Assembly: GCA_905250075.1 (NCBI GenBank)
Contig: CAJNOP010000218.1
Location: 161,881 to 225,880, forward strand
Origin: Rotaria sp. Silwood1
Taxonomy: Eukaryota > Rotifera > Eurotatoria > Philodinida > Philodinidae
Length of the DNA: 64,000 nt
Direction: 5' to 3'
Part shown: one piece after another, positions 45,111 to 57,215 of the stretch
How positions within the stretch are numbered: position 1 is the first letter of the stretch
Layout: each line of letters begins with the position of its first letter
Position numbers and translations under genes: made by a program
The notes under the pieces: model-generated
Told to the model about the DNA's origin: nothing
Databases searched by the model: none
The model's input: only the letters and a program-made list of their open reading frames with translations

Positions 45111-46994
45111 GATTGAGTTTACAACACACATGAACATTTTGTAGGTAGATGCAATATTGTTAAAAACTGTACGAGACATTTGTCAAGGAACTTGAACATT
45201 AAATGCTCTCGTCTGACTTTTTCATATAACATTACAGGACTTCTTATTTTGTTAAAGTTTTGATACTATATGAATGCAATTTAATCTTCAAGGGGTTTTA
45301 TGTCGTTTGTAGTTTTGAGAAGACTTTTCAACATTTGAAAATGTACTAAAACAAACTCCAAGTGAGCTTAAAGCACTTTTATATAATGTTAAAGACTTAT
45401 AAGATGAAGTTTTAATTCAAAACAGCGAAGTAAAAAAAAATGATTACTAATCGATGGTGAAGGGTTTATTAGTAGCTAGTGTTTTGATTCTATATTGCTT
45501 TGTTCAACTTTTTCTCTTTCTGTCTTGCCATAACAAATATCATATGTTTTGCCTTTTCAACTGTTATTTTTTACATTAAATCATCATTTTTATGTGCTTA
45601 AACATTCTTAATAAATACTTTATATGAAAGTACGGTACAGATATGCGAATTTATTCATGTGATCGTTTACCAAATCAGTACAGAACTACAACGCTGCAAA
45701 ACTTTGAGTTTGTGTCTTTTAAATCTCACTAAGAGCTATATCATTGCACCGTACATCTTCGAAAAGAAGATTTTATGTTTTGTTGTATCTAATAATAAAT
45801 ATCAAAGGTGTGGCCAAAGGACTCCAATATTTTTTTTCTTTTTTAAATATCACGATTAAAAAAATAATAAATAACTCTTAGTTTCCTATCAGAAAATGCA
45901 GCACTTAATTTGCGTAGGATATTTTACACCAGAAGTCGACAACGTCTTGAATGGATTTATTGTCAGTTCTCTCCCGTCTATCTCAACTGCCTTTCAGAGT
46001 AGATCCCTCAATCGAGTTCGAGTATAAATGAAAGTTTCGAAAACAAATAAAAGCCATGGTCGATAATAACAAAAAGATTGATTACAATTATAAATTATAA
46101 TTCATAAAACATGTTGATAAAAATATCATATATTGGTATTCACTAGATGACTCTGCGAACCATCATATGTCGACCTAGACGTCAAGATAAATATATGTCC
46201 TATGTGATGATTGACACCAAAAATTTCAGCGTGTGTGAAATTCAACGCTTGACATTACTTTTTAGAATAGTTATTCAATTTCTAAATATTCAACACGCAT
46301 ACAAGCGGTGTTTATTTATAGAAAGGGCAAATTCAAATAGTTATGCAACACGTTTCTGAGCGTGTTCAGACGACACATGCGTAGTTTATCTAAAGTTTGC
46401 CGATAAAATGTGGATAAGAAATAATTCACTTTCTTTTTCGATCACTAAAATGTATTCTGCAGCATAATGTTTGTATGGTAGTTAATCGAAGGGATACTTC
46501 GATGATTTATCTAGACTCTAGAATAAATGAATGGATAAGTGAGAGGATAAGATGATATAGCAGTAGTGAAGCACTTGATTTTGTAGAAGAAAAATGGATC
46601 ATGTATCGCTTATTAGAAACCATTTTTCGATTGAAACAAAGTGATGGTTGTGTTAGAAAAATTAAATGAACAAATTTTCAACGATTATATAAAAAAATGA
46701 CTTCATCAATCTATACGACGTAAAAAAAAACACTTTACATGATGATGCAAGATCCAAGCAAAGCTTTTAAAATCTCACAATCCAAGACATAAAATCAGCA
46801 GCATATTATGAATACCCAGATCATCCGTACAAAATGTCAAAGCTCGATTAATACTGACAAAAACTGCACATTTAAACACTTTTTTCTGCAAACGCAACCT
46901 GGATGAGATAATCCTCATGAGAAAGAAACAATTAACAGTCGAAGAAAATATTACGTTCATTTACTTGTCGATTTTATTCAGAAAAATATGTTTT
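45111..46994. other. AT-rich DNA, nothing recognised
   Basis: No coding frame, RNA gene or structured repeat was recognised between the 93-bp array and the retroelement relic. Confidence 0.5.
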
Positions 46995-46996
46995 TT

Positions 46997-47940
46997 TCAA
47001 GCATTGTTCTTCATATGTGGCTTTTGGTTTAATAATAATGACATTTCAATACAAAGGCACTCTAAATAAATATCGTTCGCATGTAAACATGTATGAGCTG
47101 CTCTTAATAAGGCTGAATATGATACACTACGATGAATATGACATGGATGATCTGATGTATACAATAAAATGTAAGGTTCAGTAGTTGGTTTCTCATGAAT
47201 AGAGATTCTCAACTGACCATTTTCATCTTCAATACTCACATCAAGAAAATTAACTGATATCTTTCTTGTATATTTCGTTTTAATATTAATACCTTTATTT
47301 TCTGCTTTTTTCAGTTCTTATGTAATTTCATCAAACTTTTTATTGATTGCCATAGATTTAACATCAACTTATCTAATAAAAGAGAAAAATAGTCCAATGA
47401 AAAAAATTGTTTATTTCAGCAATGTTTCACTTACCTTCCATAGATTTCATTATGTGATGTTTGATATTCAATTAAATCTTTTTCCTATTCTTGCATATAA
47501 ATATTGGCCAATACTTGTGTCAACTCCGAACGTACTGCTCCACTACAATTTTATCAATTATATTTATGATAATAACCAAACACCTCGTGTCCAATATTAA
47601 AAGAGCTATTTTCAAAATATTATCGATCTTCAACGTACGAATCTTGCCATGATTAGAATATTTTTCTACAAACCACATTAATGCATCTACAGTACCTTAT
47701 TGTGGTGTCTTCGTACACAGATCTTTGACATCAGCTGTAACAAGTTTTGTTGTTGTTATCAAGTGATCATGGGCAACATATTTCATAATTGTCTGTTCAT
47801 ATTAATATTCTTAATAATTCTCATTTCATGGGCTACTTTGACATTGACTGACGCTAAAAGATTATTCAAAAATTTGTAAATCAATGTTGCCGGTCCGTGT
47901 CTAGATGCAAATATAAGTTGTAGTGATGTTTTCACTGTGT
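46997..47940 (-). pseudogene. Penelope-like retroelement reverse transcriptase, decayed, with intron
   Basis: The minus strand, read with frameshifts, gives a collinear series of Penelope-like RT motifs. In order these are SRHGPATLIYKFLNNLL, ADVKDLCTKTPQ followed by a stop, DALMWFVEKYSNHGKIRTL, ELTQVLANIYM, then IEYQTSHNEIYGR. A 62-bp GT-AG intron (47373-47434, GTAAGT...TTATTAG) follows, then the remnant of the catalytic DD region, then VNFLDVSIEDENGQLRISIH and EKPTTEPYILLYTSDHPCHI to a stop near 46997. Stops and frameshifts interrupt the RT and the catalytic Asp pair is damaged, so it is inactive. Introns are known in Penelope-like elements, including bdelloid Athena elements. No GIY-YIG endonuclease was seen downstream, although the 3' part may be lost. 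Confidence 0.75.
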
Positions 47941-48019
47941 AGATAAAAAAAATCATAAAATAAAGTACACTAGATTTAGAAAATACTATTACATAACATT
48001 ATCCCATGTCACAAAAACC

Positions 48020-48178
48020 GGATCAGTTTTAGCGGTGAACCGCGGTAAACCGGCGGTTTTTGCCCGTAAACCGCGGTTTACCGCGGTTCACCATTAAAAA
48101 AAAACGGTTAACCGCGGTTTTCCTATGTCAAGGAGCCGGTAATCGAATCGGTAAAACCACGGTTAACTGCCGGTTTTT
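48020..48178. repeat. Iterated ACCGCGGTTT island
   Basis: Dense, partly palindromic iterations of AAACCGCGGTTTACCGCGG, GGTGAACCGCGGTAAACCGG, AACGGTTAACCGCGG and GTAAAACCACGGTTAACTG occur in an AT-rich setting. TTTTTGCCC occurs at two interior positions. The composition is strikingly unlike both flanks. Confidence 0.6.
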
Positions 48179-51100
48179 GCCCAGTTTTCATCACATGGAA
48201 TTTAAATCAAAGTTCTTCAAATCAATAACGGATGTGATTGCGGATGTCTACCTGTCATGACACGTGTTTTCATCCTGCTTAAAGATCTCATCAGATAGCA
48301 CGATAGATCTGAATTCAATATTGAAGAGTTCAAGCAGACCGAATTACATTGCTGCACATATTTAAGCAAAACCTTCCATCTTTCTTCCCAAACTTTCTGA
48401 AGAATGATCCATCAGAACCATTTGAAATTTTGAAAGTAGTTAAGTCTCGATGAGTAGAGCAAAGTTGTGCTAGACTTCAAACTCGTAAATACTTGCTTCT
48501 AGAAAATATTTGAGTCGCAAAGGGTAAAAAAAATCGGCCCTTCTCCTTCTTAGCCGCAATAAGCTCGATAGAGCTAGAGTTTATTTTACAGATCCTGGAC
48601 ACTATTTCGTGCGCCTACTTTTGGCGTTTCTTTTTGTTTCCTCCCAATCGAATAGAGAGATCTAAATACTGAGCATACGCTCAAAAATACATGCTTTTTT
48701 TACTTGAGTGTTTTTGTAAAATCTGCCAAAAAATTGACGTTGCTATACATTTCAAAACAAAATAAACTAGGGGCCTCAAATAATGTCTAATACCTGATTA
48801 AAAGAAAACTTCAGCTCTGTCGAACGCACTATGTCGAGAGAACGGAGGCGATTCTGCACTCTGTTCTGTCAAAGTTGATTTCGAGAAAAACACAACACAA
48901 AATTTCCTGTATGTATCAAAACTTTCATTGCTCAAACTAAAGTGATCAAAAACTAGCCGTATTCAACGATGTTAGAGGTTCAGGACTCATGTTCTCAGCG
49001 ACTTTAGAATGAGAAATAGGCATTATCATTGGAAGAATGTCAGATACAAAGAATAATTGCAGTGCGAGTTCTTCTGTCAAGGATTTCAGAAGTTGGATTT
49101 GAAAAGTATTAATTAACACCAAAGAGCCCTCATTTGTATGGCATTGAACAGAGGATACTTGGCAACTATACTAGCGAAGCAAAATCAAAAATCAAACAAA
49201 TTCTGATTTTAATACCTGCAAAGTAGGAGGAATCCCTTTAAACCAAAGAAAATAGATTAAACACTCTAAAATGACTTCAAAAAAGGACACACTCGATCAT
49301 TATTTTTACGTAGTTAACTGCAACTGGAATAGAACACTAAGAAAAACACAAAATGTGTACACCCAGAGGAATCATTTGTTTTGTTTTCTATTAGTAACAG
49401 AAAAACTGTTCAGAAAAAAAACATGAAAAAATTTTATTTTTTGTGTTTAGTACAATTTTATTTGTTGAAACCTAGTCTAAATGAATTGGTTCATCTTTTT
49501 AAAAAGCTGTATTCCCATTAGATTGTTTTTTCTACGAGCACCTTTTACAATTCATTTGCATATTCAAAATCAAATAGATTCTCATGTCAACTGCAACTAC
49601 TATTGTGTTTAACTTTAATGGAAGCCTATTTTAATTGTGTACAGATTAAAATATGAATTAGTGAAAATGACTACAGTATCTAATTGCAAAAAACAAGTGC
49701 TGCCATGTTTTCTTATTGCACATGAGCACTAGAATTTATTTTTAAACAAAAGAAAATTATTTCTTAGTTTTGCATCTGATTAAAAACGAATTCTACCTAA
49801 GTTTACTTTTGTCTAGAATATATATATGTAAATTTAGTTTATCGGCAGTTCATATTATCCATACAGGATCATGAATATTAATTACAAATATAAAGAGAAA
49901 ATTTCCCGTATTATGAATGTAATTCGTAATTCAATCAATAAGAACTTTTAAAAAAAATATATGAAACAAGTTTCAATATAAGCTGAAAAGAGCATTGTTT
50001 AAATGTAATGAATGAAAGATAAACATGAGTATTCGTTGAATTAATTAATGAAGACATTACAAAAAAATATCCATTATAATACTGTGCATGCTAAAGACAA
50101 AGTGTGACGATGTATCGAATATTATTAATTTTATTCTTTATTTATGATAAATAAAATGCAAGAATAGTCAAACTAAAAGTTATCTATCAAGTATTGTTTA
50201 CTAGAATTCATTGTCAAGACAAGTTTTCTCTATTATTCGAAAAAAGAAAAATGGTTGAGAATAGCGATGATATATTTGAATTCCTTTTCTAGAAACGAAA
50301 ACCACAGCCTCGGTTCCTAACAAATAAGATGCATAACTGAATTTTTGTTCTTATTTAGTTAGAATAGAGTTCGTTATTTTTAGTTAGCGATGTTCAGAGT
50401 TACCTAATCGTATTCTGCAGGACAGGATAGAGTATAGGTAAAAGTCTAGTAACATAAAGCAAATTGAGACCAATAGAATCGACAGAGTCATGATACAAAT
50501 ATGTTATTAGTTGGTTCTTCGATCATCCTCACACAATTCTAGAACCATGATCATTATTGAGCGATACCTTTGGTGTATCATTTCTTGAACGGATCGAAGA
50601 AAAACATTTATGATGACATTGAATACAATAACATTAACAAGCGAAAGTTCTCACCTGATAAATCGCTTTTTCATTGCATGTTAGTAGATTATGATTTATC
50701 AACCAAACTGATTCCGAATATGATCATGAGAAATCTCCCTAGCGCTTTTTAATTACCAGTTTTCTAGGAGGCCAGTTTTTCATAATAACAAAATTTTCGG
50801 CAAAATTTGCTTTTGATCTATCCAGATTATAGAGCATAAAAAAACCTGTCTAGAAAACAGTAAATTTTTCCGTTTCAAACCGTTTTTTTTTGCGGAAAAT
50901 GGAGCCACTTTGATCCATACAACAGATATATATTTACGTTTCACAGTAAAAATCTTCAAGATGGTATTATTTTAGTTGAAACTCAATTTTCGAAAAAAGA
51001 CAAGCTGATCGTCAACAGATAACTCAATATATTCTTCAATCTGTATAAATCAAAAACAATTCTGATAAAATATTTGTTAGCCAGGAAAATCAGTGTAAAA

Positions 51101-54100
51101 AGACGTATGGAGATTTATTAAACGTCATATTCAGTATCAACTGAATTGATAATTCATAACCTAGTAGTTTTTTATGAGAAAGTGATTGATTAGTTGAAGA
51201 ACGTTCCCTCGTAAGTCGATACGAAATATAGCTAGATCATTATTTGATAAGCCATCTAATTCACATAAGAAGGAAAGAATACTTGACGAGCGGCGACAAA
51301 GTTTCACAGATGATATTTTGTACATTAGAACTTTTAAAAATTTATACTTTAATGTTTTGTAATAAAAAAAAAAACAAAATAAATCAGAAAAACATGATGC
51401 TATTTATCACTGTCAGTGTCTTTCAATTCAATTATGCTTAGGAGAGAGTAAGAAATAAACTTCGTCGGCTAGAATAAGAATATAGATTTTACAGAATAGA
51501 GTAACAGTTGCAAATTCTTTCTTAGGCAGAATATCAGGCATAAGACAACTTTATTCTACATATCTCTATTTAAGGAGTTTATAAGTGATTTTGGACTTAC
51601 AGGAACCGAAAGAACGTGTTAGCTTGACAAAAGAATGAAAAAAAAACTGTATGTTAGAAGAATGGGGACTGGAATACTTCTAGCAGAAAGCTAGAAAATT
51701 AAGATTAAGTTTCTAATTTGATTTTTAGAGTTGTGATGAGTTTGAAAATATTTTTCATTGTTAGACTATGCCCAGATTTTAATCCTTTGTTGTAATAGAG
51801 AGTTTTTGAATCACTAAGAATCAAATAACTTTAGTTTCTTTCTAATGCCTCAATATTCACCATCGACAACGCGACGTTTATCGTATTAAAATTTGCGAAA
51901 TTCATTGTAATTTTTGATTCTTCACTCGAAATCCATGACTAGTTCAATAGTATCTCAATAATTTTCAAATCAGTAATATCAAAACAATCATTGATCCATC
52001 GAAAGATATTTTCATTAGAAAAAATCACAACATAATCTACAATATACAATCGTCTTCATTTACACATGACTTATTTCGAACGTTCCAAAACCACCAATTC
52101 AAAAAACTTGCGATAGATACTTCAAAACGAATGACTCGAACAATTAAGCCTTTTTCTATGAGAAACGTCGTCTAAATCTCGCACATGAAAATTTTTGCCC
52201 TATTTAATCTTTTCTTAACGTAATAGAAAGGAATATTTGCAACTCGTATTAAATAAACATCACAATGAAAATATAAAAATCATAATTAAAATCAAAACTG
52301 CATTGAATATTCAATTAAAATGACTACACAATCATTTTTGTTCAATCATATCATCCAAAAGAATAACATTACAGATCAATTTGTGATTAGACAATGCCTG
52401 AATGATTCTGACAATCATCTATTAAATGATCATAACATTCTTGTATATGACATCGATTAAGTGGTTTTAACTATTCATTAATGGAAATCTATGACAACTT
52501 ATCTTCGCACATTTTATATCAAAAATAAATCAGTAAATAACAATTACATTTTATTAATTATTTATTCATATCACTTGTCCTATTTCAAGAGATAAATATC
52601 TTTGATAGCCTCAGGGTTTTATTTAAAATATATATATCTTTCTTTATCCTATATCCTTTGTTTCTTCTTCTTCTTTCTTTTCTTATACTCGTCAAGCTCA
52701 TGTTAAGTACGATAAAAAGGTCATACATCTTTTTCATAAAAAACAATTTCGATTTTAGCCATCTTCCAAGTTCATTTTAGCACACTACTGTCATCGCCGT
52801 AAGCAAAAGAAGAGAAAAAGAAATGGGCGGGTGCAAAAAAAAAAGAAAAGAGTAAAGAACGAACATTCTCGCTTTGTCGCGCTCTTCGGTCACGTCTCTT
52901 CTATATACCTGTTTTAATCAAATGAAAAAGTGAATAAAAGAGAAAAAAAACCACAGAGAGAAAGAAAATCTGCAAACGATCATTCAAACGACAAGCATAA
53001 AAAACAATGTCCATTAGGAAATGCACATGACAACGAGATAATTGTTCAACGTCAAAGACACGTGATACCATACGTATATATATATATACTGTCATTCTTC
53101 AAACTTTATCGCGTGTTTGTGGCTTTTTAACGTCAAGGTGAGAGTTCTGCTTTTTCTTTTTGATATCTCTTGAGAATTAACTTAGAAGGAATGCTATACA
53201 TCTAAGTACACCATCGATCATTATCTATATCACTACCGTCACTATTTATGGACATCGAATGATTTTTGGTTTCCCTCTGGTATTAAAAAAAAATCGGATA
53301 GCAGTTGTCAGAAAGAGAACCAACTGTAAGTGTGCTTCCTCTATAGATAATAGTTATATGAACTTACATCAACAGGCGTAAGTTTCTTGACTTAATAATT
53401 TTTAACCTTGTATTCGTTATTTACAATCATGATAGGTTTCATTCTTAACTCTTCAATTGATTGTCTAGACTAAAAGAGCTTGTAAATGCATACTAAAATT
53501 GATAGGGTTTCCTCGTATTTTTATATGTCAATATTGATATTTCCATTTTAAAAACTATCAAAATGATTTGTATTGCCGTAGACCATAATAACAGTAACAA
53601 GAAAAAAGTTCATGGCCTTAAAATATTATCGTGAAGAGCATACATATGTTTACATGTCTGTCATGTTAATCAACATATTCAGTGTACTTGATGATTCTTG
53701 CTGTTTATAGACACCCATTTATATAGGAACTCATTCATTCTTATAGATTTTCTATCCAATTATCAAGTAAATGTAACGGTTAGAGAGGATGACATTTGTT
53801 ATCATTTTGTGGATTGTTCTATCTGCTTATTGCAAAAGAAAAAAGGAAATGTACACATACATATTAACATATAGTATTTTTAAGTAACAAACATGATTAG
53901 TCAATGTATAAGAGAACATGGTAAGAAGAAATAATTTTTTTTATTTAATATAAAATAAATTCCACTAGATTTATTATTTGATTGTTCTCAGTTCACTTAC
54001 ATACTTTTATTATTGATTATTATCACAACGATGAAATCATTATTAAAATAAATAAATTTACTTAGAATTTTCGTATATCGATTTTATTATCATTGGACTT

Positions 54101-55967
54101 AGTTACAAGTTTTATATTATTCATTTCTCTTGAGAAGAAACAACTCTTACTGTTACATGTATAATCCCTTTAAAGAAAATTGCAGCAGTGAGTACAAGGT
54201 TATGTATGTATGATGTAATTGAATATCAATCTAGCGTTTGTATGTGCATATGTGTACTTGTGAACAAGAAAAAAAGGAAACCATTTCTGTCGAATATATA
54301 TGCAAAAGAGATTACTACTCGTCAAGTGGAAAGACTTCGATATCATATATGTATGTATATATATATGCATAAAGTAATTATCTTTTATATTCATCTTTCT
54401 ATAATTTTGACAGATTCAATCATCTATCTTCGATATAACCATGAAAATTCTATGAGATCAGTCATGTTCTTTATAGCTAATTTTATTTTATGTCCTTCCT
54501 GTTAGCAGCAACACACACGCATATGTACATATTAGTAAGATAAAGAATTTGGGTGTTAAAGTTGATGATTGAATAGAATATACATAATGATTTCCGTTAT
54601 TACCGGTAGACATATAGACTAGCATACCAACAAGCACATGTTGTTACCATTGCTTTTCTTTTTTTTTTTTGCTTATCATTTGACATTGAGCAGTTTTCGT
54701 TTCTCATACTCGTTTCACATATACATATATATGAAGTCATTTCCTGTCAATTTTTTTTTATAACTTGAATGTGAATTGGTTTATAATCGTGTCTCCTTCC
54801 ATTTATTACGCAAACGTAAGCAATTATATTCGAGTGTATCAGACGATTAGATGAATGACATGAATAAAAAATTTTCTTTTTTGCTCCCTTATTCTCGTTG
54901 CTGAACACTTGAAAATGCATCACCTCATACTCTATATAAACGTAATTTTACTCATTATAAAAATTTAACATAACGATTCATTGAAGCATATTAAAAAAGA
55001 GAATGACCTAGAAACAACAAAAAGAAAAGAAGTGTGAAGAAAGAAAATATATGCGTTTGTTCACCTCTGTCTAACCGGCGAGAACAGTGCAGGACATGTT
55101 CATAATATGTATGAATGAACGTATGATGAAGAAACAAAAAGAAAAAAGAATAGAAAAAGAATACGACATACATGACTGTTAGTCTTTCATATCGTTCATG
55201 CGTATGTACGATATTGGCAAAATAAGAATTGTATTGGTAGAGAAGAGAACGAAGAAGATTGAGAGGTGCATGTCTGTCTGTATTTCAGTAACAGCCTACT
55301 AGCCATCAGACGAGGTAGGTCATTGTATGAGAAAAAAAGAAAAAGAAAGATTACATCATTATCGTGAGTGTAAACAAGAATAATACCCAACACTAATGGC
55401 TACACCCTATCATATAAAGCAGAAGAGAGGTGAATGATGTTGGTTAGATTTGATGAGAACAAGAGTGCTGACATATGATTATACCATCATATAAACGCAG
55501 CTGGTTGTTATAGCATAATGAAAATAAGCAAACTAGATATTGAGAATAAGGTTATTTTATTGAGTTTTCATACATATATATACATATATATATTTGTTTA
55601 TTTTAATGTTCATTTTCTTTTACGTAAATAAGAAAAAGATGAATCAAATTGTTTGAGTAAACATGTATCGTATATTATTTCTTATCTTTGTTCTATATAC
55701 ATTTGTTCTGAATAATTTTAATGTCAATTTCTCCGTTTGATGTTGATCCAACATTCACTTATTATTAGTCTTTTTTATCCAATATCAATATTGAGCGTAT
55801 TTCCTGATCTATTCTCACTGTCTATTTTTTTTTGGATTCTACCTTACTATCAAGGATTATTCTTTTTCTCTTGAGATAACCTCTAGACGAATCAACTTGA
55901 AAAAAAAAATAAAGAATCAACACTTATCTCTAATCCAACATTTATTTTAGAGCAATACATAGTGAAT
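48179..55967. other. Long AT-rich region upstream of the RASSF gene, no gene seen
   Basis: Only short, low-complexity open frames are present. A relatively GC-rich spot near 52820-52910 (GGCGGGTGC, TGTCGCGCTCTTCGGTCACG) could be a promoter or untranslated exon of the downstream gene. A candidate 5'-UTR splice acceptor (TTTATTTTAG at 55941-55950) sits just before the coding start, which supports an upstream non-coding exon. No repeats of note were recognised. Confidence 0.45.
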
Positions 55968-57215
55968 ATGTCGACAATAACTGGTAATATAAAAAGTATG
56001 ACCAGTTCATTGGATGCCAATGAATTAATACTTGAAATACCTGTTTGGGTCAATGGTAAACGTAAATGGGTAACTGGCATTACAAAAAAGACCACATTTG
56101 ACGATCTTATCTATGCTCTTTTGGTACAAGCTGAGCTACTTAAATCATCCGATATAACAAATTCATCATCGAATAATATTGCAGGTTATGCCATCGCTGA
56201 ATGTATTCAATCGACTTCTTCATCTACCGAATCAGTTATCACTCAACGTATCTTTAAAGGTCGTTCAAAAGTGATCAAAGCATACAAAACTTGGCACTTT
56301 GATAAATTACCATTCACGATTCTTCATCTTATATCAACATCATCAGTGACAGATAATAATAATAATAATAATCATTCTTCAACAACAAAATTTCGTTCAA
56401 AACTATTTCGTCGTTTTTTATCATCAAAAGAAACTCATCATGAAGAATTTATTCATCAAAAACTTTTAAATAATTATCAAGAAAATTTAAATATTCTTGA
56501 AAGACAAAAACGTTTACTTAATTATCTTGATGAACAAATTCATCAAATTGAAAAATCTTCTTCAAATATAAATACAATTGTTAATTTAAATGATGTATCA
56601 CATTTATTATCATCAAAACCAATAAAACAAGAACAATTAATTTTAGCAACACAATTATGTAATTCAATATTTAATATTCAAGAACATATTGATGAAAAAA
56701 CAAATATATTATATGCTGTTGAACAAGCTATATCAAATGAATTAAATCATGTTTTACATCAACAACATTATGATACATTACCATTAAATATAATTGATAA
56801 TACAAATTCATCAAATGATTTATTAACACTTAAAAATTCTATTTATCGTAGTAGAGAATTATCTCGAATACAATCAAAAGAAATGCATGATTTAGATTTA
56901 TCATTACGTGAAGCAGAAATTTTAATTGGATCAAAATATGATGAACTTAAATATCTTGAATATGAAACATCATCAAATTCCATTATAAGATCAAGATCTC
57001 TTACACCAAGTATAAATTTAACACAAAAATTAACTATTGATGAACAACGTCAACAACAACAAACATCTTATGATACACTTGAACTTGCTTTTAATTCAAT
57101 GAAAGAAGTTGATGAAGATTCAGGAATTAATTCATTAACGAGTGAAGATAGTAATCATCATTCAATGTCTATGATACATCAAAAAATGAATACACAACTC
57201 GAAACACTTGTCTAG
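55968..57215 (+). CDS. N-terminal RASSF-type Ras-association domain protein (RASSF7-10 class)
   Basis: This is a 415-aa single-exon coding sequence. It starts at the first in-frame ATG (55968) after a TTTATTTTAG acceptor and ends at TAG 57213-57215. Residues about 18-125 match the N-terminal Ras-association domain of the RASSF7/8/9/10 group: EIPVWVNGKRKWVTGITKKT at the start (family pattern: short strand, V-W-V, then G-(V/L)-T-(K/E)-x-T-T), and RIFKGRSKVIKAYKTWHF near the end. The centre and C-terminal half are Gln/Leu/Glu-rich with predicted coiled-coil heptads (ILERQKRLLNYLDEQIHQIE; SREAEILIGSK-like segment). The tail DEDSGINSLTSEDSNHHS resembles the acidic Ser-rich motif of RASSF9/10. Family members are scaffold proteins in cell growth, polarity and mitosis; Ras binding varies. 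Length is near RASSF9. Which of RASSF7-10 is closest cannot be settled here. An AATAAA-containing 3' flank follows at about 57498. Confidence 0.85.
   Translation: MSTITGNIKSMTSSLDANELILEIPVWVNGKRKWVTGITKKTTFDDLIYALLVQAELLKSSDITNSSSNNIAGYAIAECIQSTSSSTESVITQRIFKGRSKVIKAYKTWHFDKLPFTILHLISTSSVTDNNNNNNHSSTTKFRSKLFRRFLSSKETHHEEFIHQKLLNNYQENLNILERQKRLLNYLDEQIHQIEKSSSNINTIVNLNDVSHLLSSKPIKQEQLILATQLCNSIFNIQEHIDEKTNILYAVEQAISNELNHVLHQQHYDTLPLNIIDNTNSSNDLLTLKNSIYRSRELSRIQSKEMHDLDLSLREAEILIGSKYDELKYLEYETSSNSIIRSRSLTPSINLTQKLTIDEQRQQQQTSYDTLELAFNSMKEVDEDSGINSLTSEDSNHHSMSMIHQKMNTQLETLV

Noticed and set aside
50570-50752. Short open stretch with a mixed composition (NGSKKNIYDDIEYNNINKRK)
   Set aside because: No ATG start, no splice sites, no similarity recognised. 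Its length is expected by chance in AT-rich DNA.
55892-56095. Minus-strand open frame overlapping the RASSF start
   Set aside because: It is an antisense shadow of the conserved Ras-association coding sequence.
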